Shown piece after piece: positions 17,154 to 25,731 of a stretch of 64,000 bases of DNA. Below the pieces are notes generated by a model that saw only the letters and a list, made by a program, of their open reading frames with translations, was not told the DNA's origin and did not search any database. The DNA is from CAZYAK01 sp964645935 (GTDB lineage Bacteria; Patescibacteriota; Gracilibacteria; Peribacterales; Peribacteraceae). The stretch covers positions 1 to 64,000 of the forward strand of contig CAZYAK010000002.1 of NCBI GenBank assembly GCA_964645935.1, read 5' to 3'. The number at the start of each line of letters is the position of its first letter. Positions within the stretch are counted from its first letter, which is position 1. The position numbers and the translations under genes are program-made.

Positions 17154-17852
17154 TCAGGCGCCGGCCGCGGCCACGATGGCCGCGAACTCCGTCGGCTTGA
17201 GCGACGCGCCGCCGACCAGGGCGCCGTCGATATCCGGGCAGGCGAGTAGCGCGACCGCGTTTTTGGCCGTGACGGATCCGCCGTAGAGGATGCGCGTACC
17301 CTCGCCGATGCCGGGCAGCGTTCGGATGAAGGCATGCATAGCTTCGGCTTCCTCCGGCGTGGGTGTGTTGCCCGTGCCGATAGCCCATACCGGCTCGTAG
17401 GCCACTGTGATGCCCGGCGGCATACCCGCAAGCTGGCGGCGCACGATATCGTTTTGCATGCCTTGCTCGCGCTCGTCACCCGTCTCACCTGCGCACACGA
17501 TGGGGGTGAGGCCCGCCGCGAGGGCGGCTTCGGCCTGGGCACGGATGGTGGCATCGCTCTCCTCGTGGTGGCGACGTCTCTCCGAGTGTCCGCATATCAC
17601 CCATGTGGCGCCGGCAGACTTGAGCATGGCCATACTGAGATCGCCCGTAAAGGCGCCGTCGGTCTCCGCTCGGCCGCACTGGGCGCCCGTGACGAGGCCG
17701 GCATCCGCGCACAGACGGATGTCCAACGCAGAGGGGAGCGCCACCACGTCCGCCGCCGCGGTGGAGCGGTATGGCGACCCGGGCGCATCAAAGCCCTTTG
17801 GCGGTGCGTGCATCTTCCAATTGGCGGCAATGAGGAACCGTCGGGTACGCAT
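17154..17852 (-). CDS. tpiA: Triosephosphate isomerase
   Basis: A 232-residue TIM barrel that interconverts dihydroxyacetone phosphate and glyceraldehyde 3-phosphate in glycolysis. Active-site landmarks are present: N11 and K13 (ANWKMH), the catalytic histidine in CGHSERR, the catalytic glutamate in YEPVWAIGTG, the phosphate loop LYGGSVT and the final GALVGGASL. It is a little shorter than the usual 245-255 residues, mostly through a trimmed early helix region. The start is well fixed by a TATGAT box 8 nt upstream. Sugar-phosphate genes rpiB and rpe follow within 4 kb. Confidence 0.95.
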   Translation of the reverse strand: MRTRRFLIAANWKMHAPPKGFDAPGSPYRSTAAADVVALPSALDIRLCADAGLVTGAQCGRAETDGAFTGDLSMAMLKSAGATWVICGHSERRRHHEESDATIRAQAEAALAAGLTPIVCAGETGDEREQGMQNDIVRRQLAGMPPGITVAYEPVWAIGTGNTPTPEEAEAMHAFIRTLPGIGEGTRILYGGSVTAKNAVALLACPDIDGALVGGASLKPTEFAAIVAAAGA

Positions 17853-17889
17853 CGGAACCGATCATAGCAGGCCGCGGCGCCTGTCGCGC

Positions 17890-18900
17890 TCAGGTCTTCT
17901 TGGACGAACCCAGTCCCACGGCACGCGCCAAGCCCTTGCCCCAACGCGTCCACCAGCGTTCGGACTGCTTGGGCGGCTCGGGGAGCGGCTCCGACTTCTG
18001 GCGCACAGGGTTTTGCACCCGCTTCGCGGCCGTGCGCAGGGGGGGATGCACACGCGCAGATGCGGGCGGGACGGGCTGCGGCGCGCGGGGCCGGGACTTT
18101 TTTTTCTGGGCACGACGGTAGCCGTCCCGTGCGGCCAAGAACTGGTCGCGCAGCTCCGCGGTGGCGAACGTCACCTTGAGACGCTTCGGGTGTGCTTCCA
18201 GGAGCGCCAGGAACGCCGGCGTGTTGACGTCCTCGTCCATGCCACGGAAGGAATCGAAACGCACAGGAATCACCTCGCGCTCGCCCTCTACGGCACGCGC
18301 AAGATATTCCCTGAGGAACCGCAGCGTGCCGCGCACGCGATCCCGATGCACGGCGTCCTCGTTGGGTACGGCGAAGGTCTGCCACCCGCGGTCGTGCTGT
18401 TTCTCCCAATCGTACTTGAGCACGCCCTTAGATGCGGCGATATCCATCGTCTTGCCAAAGACGAGCGTTGCGCCGCGGCGGATGAGATCCTCGCGCATCT
18501 GGTCGGCATCCTCGCGCGTGCCCTGCACGCGGATGCCGCGATCCGCGCCGGCGGACTGGCGCAGCAGCCACTTGCCCTCCTGCGACCCGCGCAGAGCGTG
18601 GAGCTCCTGGGCCTGCTCCGCGTTGCGGATGACCACGGCCTCCGCACGCGCGTCCTCCGCCACGGCTTGCGCCAATGTGGCGATGCGATGCTCGCGGGGC
18701 GTGTGTGTCTCTACGGGCACGACGGTCTTGCGGGCGCGCTTGGCGACGTCCGCACTGACCGTGCGGATGCGGCGCCCTGGCGAAGAATCCAGTTCGTGTT
18801 GCGTCTCCATGTCCCCGTCCATGGCAGACAGGGTGTCACGGCTAGCCTCCCGCTCAGCGGGGGGCACTGCAGCCAAGACGGAAGGGGAGCTTCGTGGCAT
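17890..18900 (-). CDS. Uncharacterised charged protein with basic Pro-rich tail
   Basis: A 336-residue protein I do not recognise. The first 65 residues look disordered. Residues about 65-255 look globular (ATLAQAVAEDARAEAV, VFGKTMDIAASKGVLKYD, RFLREYLARAVEG, RFDSFRGMDEDV). The rest is basic and proline-rich (KKKSRPRAPQPVPP) and ends in RAVGLGSSKKT. No signal peptide or membrane segment is evident, so it is probably cytoplasmic and might bind nucleic acid. The ATG used lies downstream of a TATTGT box (about 11 nt between); an upstream ATG 14 codons earlier is possible. Its 3' end is 37 nt upstream of tpiA on the same strand. Confidence 0.6.
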   Translation of the reverse strand: MPRSSPSVLAAVPPAEREASRDTLSAMDGDMETQHELDSSPGRRIRTVSADVAKRARKTVVPVETHTPREHRIATLAQAVAEDARAEAVVIRNAEQAQELHALRGSQEGKWLLRQSAGADRGIRVQGTREDADQMREDLIRRGATLVFGKTMDIAASKGVLKYDWEKQHDRGWQTFAVPNEDAVHRDRVRGTLRFLREYLARAVEGEREVIPVRFDSFRGMDEDVNTPAFLALLEAHPKRLKVTFATAELRDQFLAARDGYRRAQKKKSRPRAPQPVPPASARVHPPLRTAAKRVQNPVRQKSEPLPEPPKQSERWWTRWGKGLARAVGLGSSKKT

Positions 18901-19009
18901 GGGCAAAGGGCGGAACAATACCCAGAACGCATGCGCAGTCAATTACTTCGACATGTATAGGAATATTTGGCAAATCCCCTCCGTTGTTCCAGCGCGCTAC
19001 ACTCCGCCC

Positions 19010-19450
19010 ATGCTCCTCCCACCCCGCGTCGTCCTTGGTACCGATCATGCCGGTTTTCGGCTCAAAGAAGCCGTAAAGGCGCATCTTTCCGCCAAAGGTG
19101 TGGATGTCATCGACGAGGGCACGTTCTCGGAGGAATCCGTGGATTACCCGGTTTTCATCCGCAAGGCCTGTGCTGTGGTGTTGGAGCAGGGGGTCCCGGG
19201 GATCGTTTTCGGGGGCAGCGGCAACGGGGAGGCTATGGCAGCCAATAAAGTGCCTGGCATCCGTGCGGCCCTCTGCTACTCCAAAGAGACCGCCACCCTC
19301 GCCCGACAACACAACGACGCCAACGTGATGAGTCTCGGCGGACGCGTAACCCCAACGCCGCTCGCGCTGGAGCTCGTGGACCTGTTCCTGACTACGCCCT
19401 TCGAGGGTGGACGGCACGTGCGTCGCATCAGCGACTTGGAGCCCGCGTGA
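19010..19450 (+). CDS. rpiB: Ribose-5-phosphate isomerase B (mycobacterial active-site type)
   Basis: A 146-residue RpiB that interconverts ribose 5-phosphate and ribulose 5-phosphate. GTDHAGFRLKE (10-20) and the loop GGSGNGEAMAANK (about 68-80) are clear. The loop lacks the catalytic cysteine of E. coli-type RpiB (CGTGxG) and instead has glycine there, with glutamate at position 74. That is the arrangement known from Mycobacterium tuberculosis RpiB, where Glu acts as the base. The ATG lies exactly 6 nt after TACACT. Together with rpe (20494) it supplies the isomerase and epimerase of the non-oxidative pentose phosphate pathway. Confidence 0.93.
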   Translation: MLLPPRVVLGTDHAGFRLKEAVKAHLSAKGVDVIDEGTFSEESVDYPVFIRKACAVVLEQGVPGIVFGGSGNGEAMAANKVPGIRAALCYSKETATLARQHNDANVMSLGGRVTPTPLALELVDLFLTTPFEGGRHVRRISDLEPA

Positions 19451-19538
19451 GGACGGAGCCGGAACATAGGCCAAGAGCGCTGTGCAGCCAGAATGCTCGA
19501 CGGTCACGGGGGCTGCTGATGTAGTGTCGGCCCTCCCC

Positions 19539-20456
19539 GTGGCCATCTTCCTGCTCCTCCTTGGCAAACTCATCCCGCTCTACGTCCTCGTGGCGCTGGG
19601 ATACGTCGCTGGAACACGCCTGCACGTCGCGCGGGACGCGGTGGCACGATTGCTGCTGTACGTCATCGTCCCGGCTGTCACGTTCTACGGCGTGGCGACG
19701 GTGCAGCTGAGCGCGTCCGTGCTCTCGTTACCACTGTTCTTCTTCTTCGTCTGCGGACTGATGGCGTTCTTCGCGTTCCCGCTCGCGCGCCGCCTGTGGC
19801 CGGACAACACCGCGCATATCCTCGCCTACACGTGTGGTACGGGGAACAACGGCTACTTCGGGTACCCGCTGGTGCTCGCGCTTTTCGGGGAGCAGGCGTT
19901 CTCCATCGCGGTGGTGGCCGGGATCGGCTTCCTGCTCTACGAATGCACGGTGGGGCTGCTCCTCCTGGGATACGGGGCGACGGGCGCGCAGAGCGCCTGG
20001 AGGCGCGTACTATGCTTCCCGCTGCCGTACGCCTTCGCGCTCGGGCTCGCGTGGAACGCGTTGCATCTCCCGCTCCCGCAACAGGCCGTGGATCTCCTCC
20101 TCGCATTCCGTGGCGCCTTTACGGTGCTCGGCATGATGCTCGTGGGACTCGGGCTCACGGAGGTAAAAAAGCTCTTCGTGGACGGACGGTTCCTCGCGAT
20201 GGCGCTCATGTGGAAGTTCCTGCTCTGGCCGATCGCCATGGGAGCGGTCATCGCGTTGGACACAGCGGTCTTCCACTTGTATCCGGACGTCGTCCACCGC
20301 GTGATGTTCGTCCTCGCCGTGGTGCCGCTGGCCGCCAACACCGTCGCGTGGGCCACAGAGCTCAAGATGCACCCGGACAAGGCGGCATCCGCTGTGTTCC
20401 TCAGCACCGTCGTCGCGCTCGTATATATCCCGCTGCTCGTAGCCTTCGTGCTCTGA
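19539..20456 (+). CDS. AEC-family (auxin efflux carrier-like) permease
   Basis: A 305-residue protein with about ten membrane segments matching the membrane transport protein (AEC/PF03547) family. The early KLIPLYVLVALGYVAG stretch, the central GTGNNGYFGYPL motif (a family hallmark near the substrate path) and the C-terminal VVPLAANTVAWATELKM are visible. Bacterial relatives export or import organic acids or amino acids, so the substrate cannot be set from sequence. The GTG start gives the usual family length and lies 11 nt after TAGTGT. An in-frame start 57 nt earlier is possible but would add a non-hydrophobic extension. Confidence 0.82.
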   Translation: MAIFLLLLGKLIPLYVLVALGYVAGTRLHVARDAVARLLLYVIVPAVTFYGVATVQLSASVLSLPLFFFFVCGLMAFFAFPLARRLWPDNTAHILAYTCGTGNNGYFGYPLVLALFGEQAFSIAVVAGIGFLLYECTVGLLLLGYGATGAQSAWRRVLCFPLPYAFALGLAWNALHLPLPQQAVDLLLAFRGAFTVLGMMLVGLGLTEVKKLFVDGRFLAMALMWKFLLWPIAMGAVIALDTAVFHLYPDVVHRVMFVLAVVPLAANTVAWATELKMHPDKAASAVFLSTVVALVYIPLLVAFVL

Positions 20457-20493
20457 CGTTCCCCCAAGCGGGGCGTTGCCCTAGCATGGGCGT

Positions 20494-21135
20494 ATGCAGA
20501 AGATCCTCGTTGCCCCCTCCATCCTCTCCGCCGACCTCGGCCGCCTCCAGGAGGAGATCGTGTCCCTGGAAGAAGCCGGCGCCGACTGGGTGCAGGTGGA
20601 CGTGATGGACGGGCACTTCGCCCCCAACCTCACCTTCGGCGCGCCGGTGCTCCGGTGCCTCAAGACGCAGTTGCCGCTCGACATCCACCTCATGGTGACC
20701 AACCCCGCCGACCGTGTGTCGGAGTTCCTGCTTGCGGGCGCCGCCAACATTACCTTCCATGCGGAGGCTGTGCCGGGGACCGCGGAGCGTCGCGCGCTGA
20801 TCGCCGCCATCCACGTACACGCGACGGCCGGCATCGCCATCAGCCCCGCCACGCCCGTCTCCGCCATTGAGGACATCATTGAGGAGGTAGATCTGGTGCT
20901 GGTGATGTCTGTGGTCCCGGGCTTCAGCGGACAGAAGTTCCTCCCCGAAGTGCTCGCCAAGGTGCAAGAGATCCGTCGGCGCTTCCCCGATCTCATGATC
21001 CAGATGGATGGTGGCGTGGACGGAACAACGTGCAAACGCTGCATCGCCGCTGGTGCCAACAACTTGGTCTCTGCCAGCTACCTCTTCTCGGCTCAGGACC
21101 GAGCCGCGGCCATCCGCTCCCTCCGTCAAGCATGA
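20494..21135 (+). CDS. rpe: Ribulose-phosphate 3-epimerase
   Basis: A 213-residue TIM-barrel epimerase interconverting ribulose 5-phosphate and xylulose 5-phosphate. Metal- and substrate-binding motifs are intact: APSILSADLG (N-terminus), VDVMDGHFAPNLTFG (catalytic Asp), DIHLMV, VMSVVPGFSGQKF and the second catalytic Asp in MDGGV. The ATG sits 6 nt after TAGCAT. Its stop overlaps the start of the next gene (ATGA), so translational coupling with the DUF192 lipoprotein is likely. Confidence 0.95.
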   Translation: MQKILVAPSILSADLGRLQEEIVSLEEAGADWVQVDVMDGHFAPNLTFGAPVLRCLKTQLPLDIHLMVTNPADRVSEFLLAGAANITFHAEAVPGTAERRALIAAIHVHATAGIAISPATPVSAIEDIIEEVDLVLVMSVVPGFSGQKFLPEVLAKVQEIRRRFPDLMIQMDGGVDGTTCKRCIAAGANNLVSASYLFSAQDRAAAIRSLRQA

Positions 21136-21635
21136 CCTCCCGCCTCCGCCTACTCCCGCTCGCGCTCGTCCTCGCACTTTCCGCGTGCGGTGGGGCTCCC
21201 CCCGTCATCGACACCGCACCCATCCAGGCACCCCTGAGCACTGCACGCCTCACGGTGACGTCGCCGTCAGGGAAGACCGTGGAGGTACAAGCCGAGCTCG
21301 CCGATTCGCCCGAGGAGCGTGAGACCGGTCTCATGGGCCGCACGGCGCTGCCGGAGGGCACGGGGATGCTCTTCATCTTCCCCCAGGAGCAACAGCTCTA
21401 CTTCTGGATGAAAGACACACTCATTCCCATGGATGTGCTCTACTTCGCCGCCGACGGTCGCTACCTGAATGCCGAGACCATGACGCCTTGTCCGCCGAGC
21501 ACTGCGGACTGCCCTATCTACGCGTCGTCGGGCGCCGCGCTCTTCGCCCTGGAGGTACCGCCGGGGAGCGCCGGGGCGTGGGCCATGGGCCCGGGAGGGA
21601 TGCTGGAACTGCCCAAGGTGCCGCCGGCGCGCTGA
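21132..21635 (+). CDS. DUF192 lipoprotein
   Basis: A 167-residue exported protein. The leader RLRLLPLALVLALSAC ends in a lipobox (LSAC) at residue 19, so it is likely lipid-anchored. The rest is a DUF192 domain: VEVQAELADSPEERETGLMGRT, GMLFIFPQEQQLYFWMKDTLIPMDVLYF and EVPPGSAGAWAM. The family's role is not established. The start overlaps the rpe stop by 4 nt, so the pair forms a small operon. It ends one base before the convergent Ser-rich surface-protein gene. Confidence 0.88.
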   Translation: MTSRLRLLPLALVLALSACGGAPPVIDTAPIQAPLSTARLTVTSPSGKTVEVQAELADSPEERETGLMGRTALPEGTGMLFIFPQEQQLYFWMKDTLIPMDVLYFAADGRYLNAETMTPCPPSTADCPIYASSGAALFALEVPPGSAGAWAMGPGGMLELPKVPPAR

Positions 21636-23477
21636 TCAGGACCGCCGCTTGCGGCGAATCCACGCCCATCCCGCGGCTGCGCCGCCGGTCATAATGAGCA
21701 CCGCGGCCGGACCCGTGCGCCCGGCGGGTGCGCGGGTGAGCGCACCTTCCAATCCCGTCACGGGCGGACCCGAGCGCTCGTTGAGGATATTCGCGCCCAG
21801 CGCGACTGGATCCACCGTGCGGACGACGTGCAGGGGATCGACGGGCATATCGATGACGAAGCGATGCGCGGACGGCGTTACGGGCGTCACGGGGACGCGG
21901 ATGGGGGCGGGGGGGGAGGCCGGCGGACGCACGGGCGCCGCGGTCGAGGAGACGGTAACAGGCGGCGTGGGCGCGGCGGACGATCGCGGCAGCGTGCCCA
22001 GGCTTACGATGTCCTCGCATCGGCGGCAGGGCATGGATTCCAGCGTCACGCAGCGTTTGCCGATGGCGGTGCAGAACGCGCCACCGGGGCCCTCACACTC
22101 TCGCCCTGTGCACGACACCGCGATGCGGCGCGACGACGCTTGCGCCGAGGAGGTCACGGCCACGGGTTCGGGCGGGGCTTCGGACGAGATCGCGGCATAC
22201 GACGCGGAGCTCACGGGTACCGGCGGCTGCGTGGATGACACGGCGGGTGGGCGCGGCTGGACCGATGATCTTGCGCGTGGCCGTACGAGAGCAGCGGAGG
22301 AGACGCGCGGTGCGGCGATCCAGGACACGGCGCGAGGGAGTGGTGCTACCGACGAGAAGGCCCTCCGGGAGGAGCGGATGGAGCTCACGACGGCGAGGCT
22401 GCTCAGGATCGGAGAGCGCGAGCTGACACGGCTGGATACTCTCGTCGACGACGCGCCGCGGCTGGAGACAGCCGCTTCCACCATGCAACCGTCGGGCCCC
22501 GTGAGGACATCGTTACTGGGGAACCAGATGTAACCGCCCGGCACGGTGCTGCGGTCGTCGATGCCGGTGAACGTCACCTCCAAGCGGTTCCGTACCGCGC
22601 TGCATCCGGCCGTGACGTCGGTGCCGAAGGCGAACGTCGCGCCGCTGGCGGGAGCGGCGTACGGCCCGCAGGTAAAACCGCCGCCGGCCATGGAGCAGCG
22701 GCGTGGATCGAGGTCGCGGAAGCTCGCCACGCACGCGGGGTCCGCCCTCCCACGTACGTAGCCCGAGCCGCCGCCGGCGAGGCGGTAGGCCAGTGAGTAG
22801 CGCAGCGGATCCGAAGGACACGTGGCCGTGAGATTCGCCTGGGGTTCGCAGGACAGCGGCCCGAGCGCTCGCACGATGCGTGGCTGGCAGCGACACGTGC
22901 TCGCAGTCTCGCCGCAGAACGACAGCGACACCACCGCGCCTGCCCAGCCCCGCATCAGCCGCAGTGTCCCGCTCACGGTCGTGCCCGGCGGGATGGCGGA
23001 CGGCGCGCTCGGCCCGGCGGCAGCGGGGTTGTTCCACAGGATCATGGAAGGCGCAGGCTGCAGTGGGTAATTGTCGCCCGTGACGCCATCGGGGCGGATG
23101 GGGCGGTCTCCGTCCAGCAGTACCGCCTGGCGGGCCGGCGGTGGCTGGCGCCCGCGCAGGCTCCCCGAGAGCGTGAGTCGTAGGCGGTAGCCCAGGTTGC
23201 AGTCGGGATTGGTGCTGGCGTTCTTCACCCGCACGGTGCAGTCCACGGGCCCCGGCATACACGAGAACGGCTGCGCGCAGTCCAGGCTTACCTGGTAATC
23301 CGAGAGACAGGGCACATCGTCGCGGCGCGGATCGGCCGTAGCGCACTGGACCTCTGGGGTGGCTTGCCCCTGCAGAGCGGACTGCCGCACGGCCAACAGG
23401 CACGCGGCGACCACGCACGCGAACGCCACCCCACCCAGCACCAGGGGGGTCCGGCGCGCGGCAGGCGGCAGACGCAT
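21636..23477 (-). CDS. Large Ser/Pro-rich surface protein with C-terminal TGP sorting-like tail
   Basis: A 613-residue exported protein not matching a family I know. A signal/anchor segment (about 11-30) is followed by a Cys-containing outside domain (about 40-330). Next comes a low-complexity Ser/Arg/Pro/Val linker (about 335-450 and 495-540), with a small Cys-rich module between them (CTGRECEGPGG, CRRCEDI). The C-terminus reads RAPAGRTGPAAVLIM, then a hydrophobic GGAAAGWAW stretch, then IRRKRRS. The giant gene ending at 29315 finishes almost identically. This looks like a cell-surface sorting signal of the LPXTG/sortase kind. The Ser-rich linker is a plausible O-glycosylation target. The start is supported by TAGGCT 7 nt upstream. 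Confidence 0.7.
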   Translation of the reverse strand: MRLPPAARRTPLVLGGVAFACVVAACLLAVRQSALQGQATPEVQCATADPRRDDVPCLSDYQVSLDCAQPFSCMPGPVDCTVRVKNASTNPDCNLGYRLRLTLSGSLRGRQPPPARQAVLLDGDRPIRPDGVTGDNYPLQPAPSMILWNNPAAAGPSAPSAIPPGTTVSGTLRLMRGWAGAVVSLSFCGETASTCRCQPRIVRALGPLSCEPQANLTATCPSDPLRYSLAYRLAGGGSGYVRGRADPACVASFRDLDPRRCSMAGGGFTCGPYAAPASGATFAFGTDVTAGCSAVRNRLEVTFTGIDDRSTVPGGYIWFPSNDVLTGPDGCMVEAAVSSRGASSTRVSSRVSSRSPILSSLAVVSSIRSSRRAFSSVAPLPRAVSWIAAPRVSSAALVRPRARSSVQPRPPAVSSTQPPVPVSSASYAAISSEAPPEPVAVTSSAQASSRRIAVSCTGRECEGPGGAFCTAIGKRCVTLESMPCRRCEDIVSLGTLPRSSAAPTPPVTVSSTAAPVRPPASPPAPIRVPVTPVTPSAHRFVIDMPVDPLHVVRTVDPVALGANILNERSGPPVTGLEGALTRAPAGRTGPAAVLIMTGGAAAGWAWIRRKRRS

Positions 23478-23527
23478 GGGCGTAAGCCTACCCGCGCGCG
23501 GCGGAGGCTTCTAGCGGGCATCCGGCT

Positions 23528-24502
23528 TTACGCCGCGATCATGGCCTTGAGGTTGCGCTCGATGCGTCCGGGGACGTCGGCGTCCGACGGCAGCTGAAAC
23601 GTCTCTCCGGTCATGCGCTCGTAGAGGCTGATGTACTTGGAGGCGAGCATCACGCGGGCGTCGTCCGTCACCGCGGGCTTAGGCCGGCCATCGTCCACGA
23701 AGCCCTGCTCCTTCAGCCAGAGGCGGAAGAACTCCTTGTCCAGGCTCTCGGGCTCCTTGCCCTCCGCAAAACGCTTCTCGTAGCTGTCCAGCACCCAATA
23801 GCGCGAGGAATCCGGCGTGTGAACCTCATCGCCGACGCAGAGAACTCCCTCGGCGTCGTAGCCCATCTCGTACTTGGTATCAACCAGGATGAGCCCGCGC
23901 CTGGCCGCCACTTCCTGTCCGCGGCGGAAGAGGGCGAAGGCGTGCTCCTTCACGCGGTCCATCTCTTCCTTCGTCGTCACGCCCATGGCGATGAGCTCTG
24001 AAGGGCTCGCCGACACGTCGTGGCCGGTCTCGGGCTTGGTGGACGGGGTGAAGATGATGTCGTTGAGCTTCTGATTCTTCACCATGCCGTCGGGGAGGGG
24101 ATTGCCGCAGAAGTTGCGCACGCCGTTGGAGTAGTTGACCCAAGCGGATGTCGAGGTGGACCCCGTGAGGTACGCGCGCACCACCACCTCCACCTTAAGC
24201 ATCTTGAGCTTTCGGGCCACTGTGACGTTGGGATCGGGTGTGGAGACGACGTGGGTGGGCATGACGTCCTTCACACGTTCGAACCACCAGTTGCTGAGCT
24301 GGTTGAGCACCTGCCCCTTGAGTGGGATGGTGCACCACTGGTAGTCGAAGGCTGACTGGCGGTCGGACGAGACCAGGATGATCTCCGACCCCCGGTCGTA
24401 GACGTCGCGCACCTTGCCGGCGTACTTGGGTCCGAGGAATGTGAAGTCGGTGCGGTCGAGCGTGCGGGCGAGGAACGCGCGGAGGGCGTCGGGGGTGTGC
24501 AT
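23528..24502 (-). CDS. purC: Phosphoribosylaminoimidazole-succinocarboxamide synthase (SAICAR synthase)
   Basis: A 324-residue purine-pathway enzyme that joins CAIR and aspartate using ATP. Motifs of the longer, yeast Ade1-like class are evident: GKVRDVYDRG, ILVSSDRQSAFDY, VVRAYLTGS, NGVRNFCG, LILVDTKYEMGYD and DEVHTPDSSRYW. The ATG lies 6 nt after TATGAT, so the gene seems leaderless. The other recognisable purine gene, purB, is 26 kb away, so these steps are not in one operon. Confidence 0.94.
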   Translation of the reverse strand: MHTPDALRAFLARTLDRTDFTFLGPKYAGKVRDVYDRGSEIILVSSDRQSAFDYQWCTIPLKGQVLNQLSNWWFERVKDVMPTHVVSTPDPNVTVARKLKMLKVEVVVRAYLTGSTSTSAWVNYSNGVRNFCGNPLPDGMVKNQKLNDIIFTPSTKPETGHDVSASPSELIAMGVTTKEEMDRVKEHAFALFRRGQEVAARRGLILVDTKYEMGYDAEGVLCVGDEVHTPDSSRYWVLDSYEKRFAEGKEPESLDKEFFRLWLKEQGFVDDGRPKPAVTDDARVMLASKYISLYERMTGETFQLPSDADVPGRIERNLKAMIAA

Positions 24503-24685
24503 GGGCCGATCATACGGATGCGGCGCAGCCGGAAGCAACGATCACTGATCTAGTATTTCGTACAAGAACAAAGTTTGCGTCAAATGGACGTGGGGGGTTT
24601 GGTCTTGCCTGCGCGCCGAGCGGAGCCATAGCATGGCCCCCTGGGGTTACACACCGCCAGGCAACCGTTCTCCCCCTCCTTTCCC

Positions 24686-25126
24686 ATGGACACCACCACT
24701 CCCCCTGCCAAGTCCTCGAAGATCCGTTCACTCGGTCTCATCGCCATGGTCGCTCTGGTGGTGCTCCTCCTCGTCGTGGACATGCGCCGCCGCGCCGCCG
24801 AGAACCAGCTCGCCCAGCTCTCCGTCCGCCTCGAGCAGCTCTCGGGCGGCAACCAGGCCCAGAACCGCGAGGCCGCCCAGGAGGTGGTCACGCAGGTCCG
24901 CAAGCTCTACTCCCTGCCCGCCGACATCGAGCCCACCGTCGCCACCATCGTGGACGTGGACGCGCTCCGGGCCCGCAATCCCTTCTACAACAAGGCCAAG
25001 AATGGCGACTACCTCGTAGTCACCACGGATCGCGCCATCCTCTTTGATGCCAAGGCGAACGTGATCCTCGACGTCGTCCCCGTGCAGATCCAGCAGGCCG
25101 AAGGCGCCTCCTCATCCAAGAAGTAA
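24686..25126 (+). CDS. Small membrane-anchored protein with coiled coil
   Basis: A 146-residue protein with one membrane segment (about 15-33), a heptad-like helix (RRRAAENQLAQLSVRLEQL, about 37-55) and a compact C-terminal domain (about 80-140, NPFYNKAKNGDYLVVTTDRAI and VILDVVPVQIQ). I recall similar unnamed proteins as common in candidate-phyla genomes, but no function is known. It lacks a Shine-Dalgarno sequence. A TAGCAT box lies about 51 nt upstream, followed by a C/U-rich tract that runs up to the ATG. The next gene starts 9 nt after its stop, so the two probably form an operon. Confidence 0.7.
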   Translation: MDTTTPPAKSSKIRSLGLIAMVALVVLLLVVDMRRRAAENQLAQLSVRLEQLSGGNQAQNREAAQEVVTQVRKLYSLPADIEPTVATIVDVDALRARNPFYNKAKNGDYLVVTTDRAILFDAKANVILDVVPVQIQQAEGASSSKK

Positions 25127-25135
25127 GCCCCTTCC

Positions 25136-25576
25136 GTGACCGCCCGGGTCCCTCTCAGTTACGTCCTCGCGCTCATCCTGGCCTTCGGACTGGGATGTTT
25201 TGCGGGGCGGCTTTGGGGTCTGCGGCTGCTCGCAGAATCACCCGTTACCCTCCGGGAGGACACGCGGCCGTCTGTGCAGACGCTTGATCTGGAAGGCATT
25301 GAGGGCGGCGCCGTGGTGGGTCGCGCGTCGGACGGCATCCGTATCTCCGTACGTGGCGAGGCGCTCCCCGTCACTGGGGGTGAGCTGCGCGTGCCCCTCT
25401 CACGCCTGCCGGCGGTCACCACCGTGCGCGTCCCGGCGGGCATGCGGTTCGTCGCTTCCAAAACGGGAAAGAAGTACTACGACGTGGACTCCGTGGCGGC
25501 CGAGCGGCTGGCGCCGGATACGCGCGTGTACTTCGCGGACGAGGAGTCCGCGGAGGCGGCGGGGTACGTGCGGTAG
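25136..25576 (+). CDS. Small membrane-anchored protein with SKTGKKYY domain
   Basis: A 146-residue protein starting at GTG. An N-terminal membrane segment (about 7-25) precedes a variable region. The C-terminal stretch is VASKTGKKYYDVDSV, ending in RVYFADEESAEAAGY. That ending resembles the short domain found on many bacterial secreted or competence-associated proteins (S-K-x-G-K-K-Y-x-P...NRIYFxSxEEAxxAGY), here without the cysteine those domains often carry. It probably sits outside the membrane. Function unknown. It is tightly linked to the preceding gene. Confidence 0.65.
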   Translation: MTARVPLSYVLALILAFGLGCFAGRLWGLRLLAESPVTLREDTRPSVQTLDLEGIEGGAVVGRASDGIRISVRGEALPVTGGELRVPLSRLPAVTTVRVPAGMRFVASKTGKKYYDVDSVAAERLAPDTRVYFADEESAEAAGYVR

Positions 25577-25731
25577 AAGGGCTTCCAACCCTCGTACTGC
25601 GGCGCCCGCGCCCCATGGACACACGGAAGGAGGCGTGCAGAGCGTAGCAATGAGAACTCCATATATTTGCTACAATTCTGCAACGGTAAAGCGAGATGTG
25701 TGAAAGCGGAATTGGATAGCATCGGCGGGAC

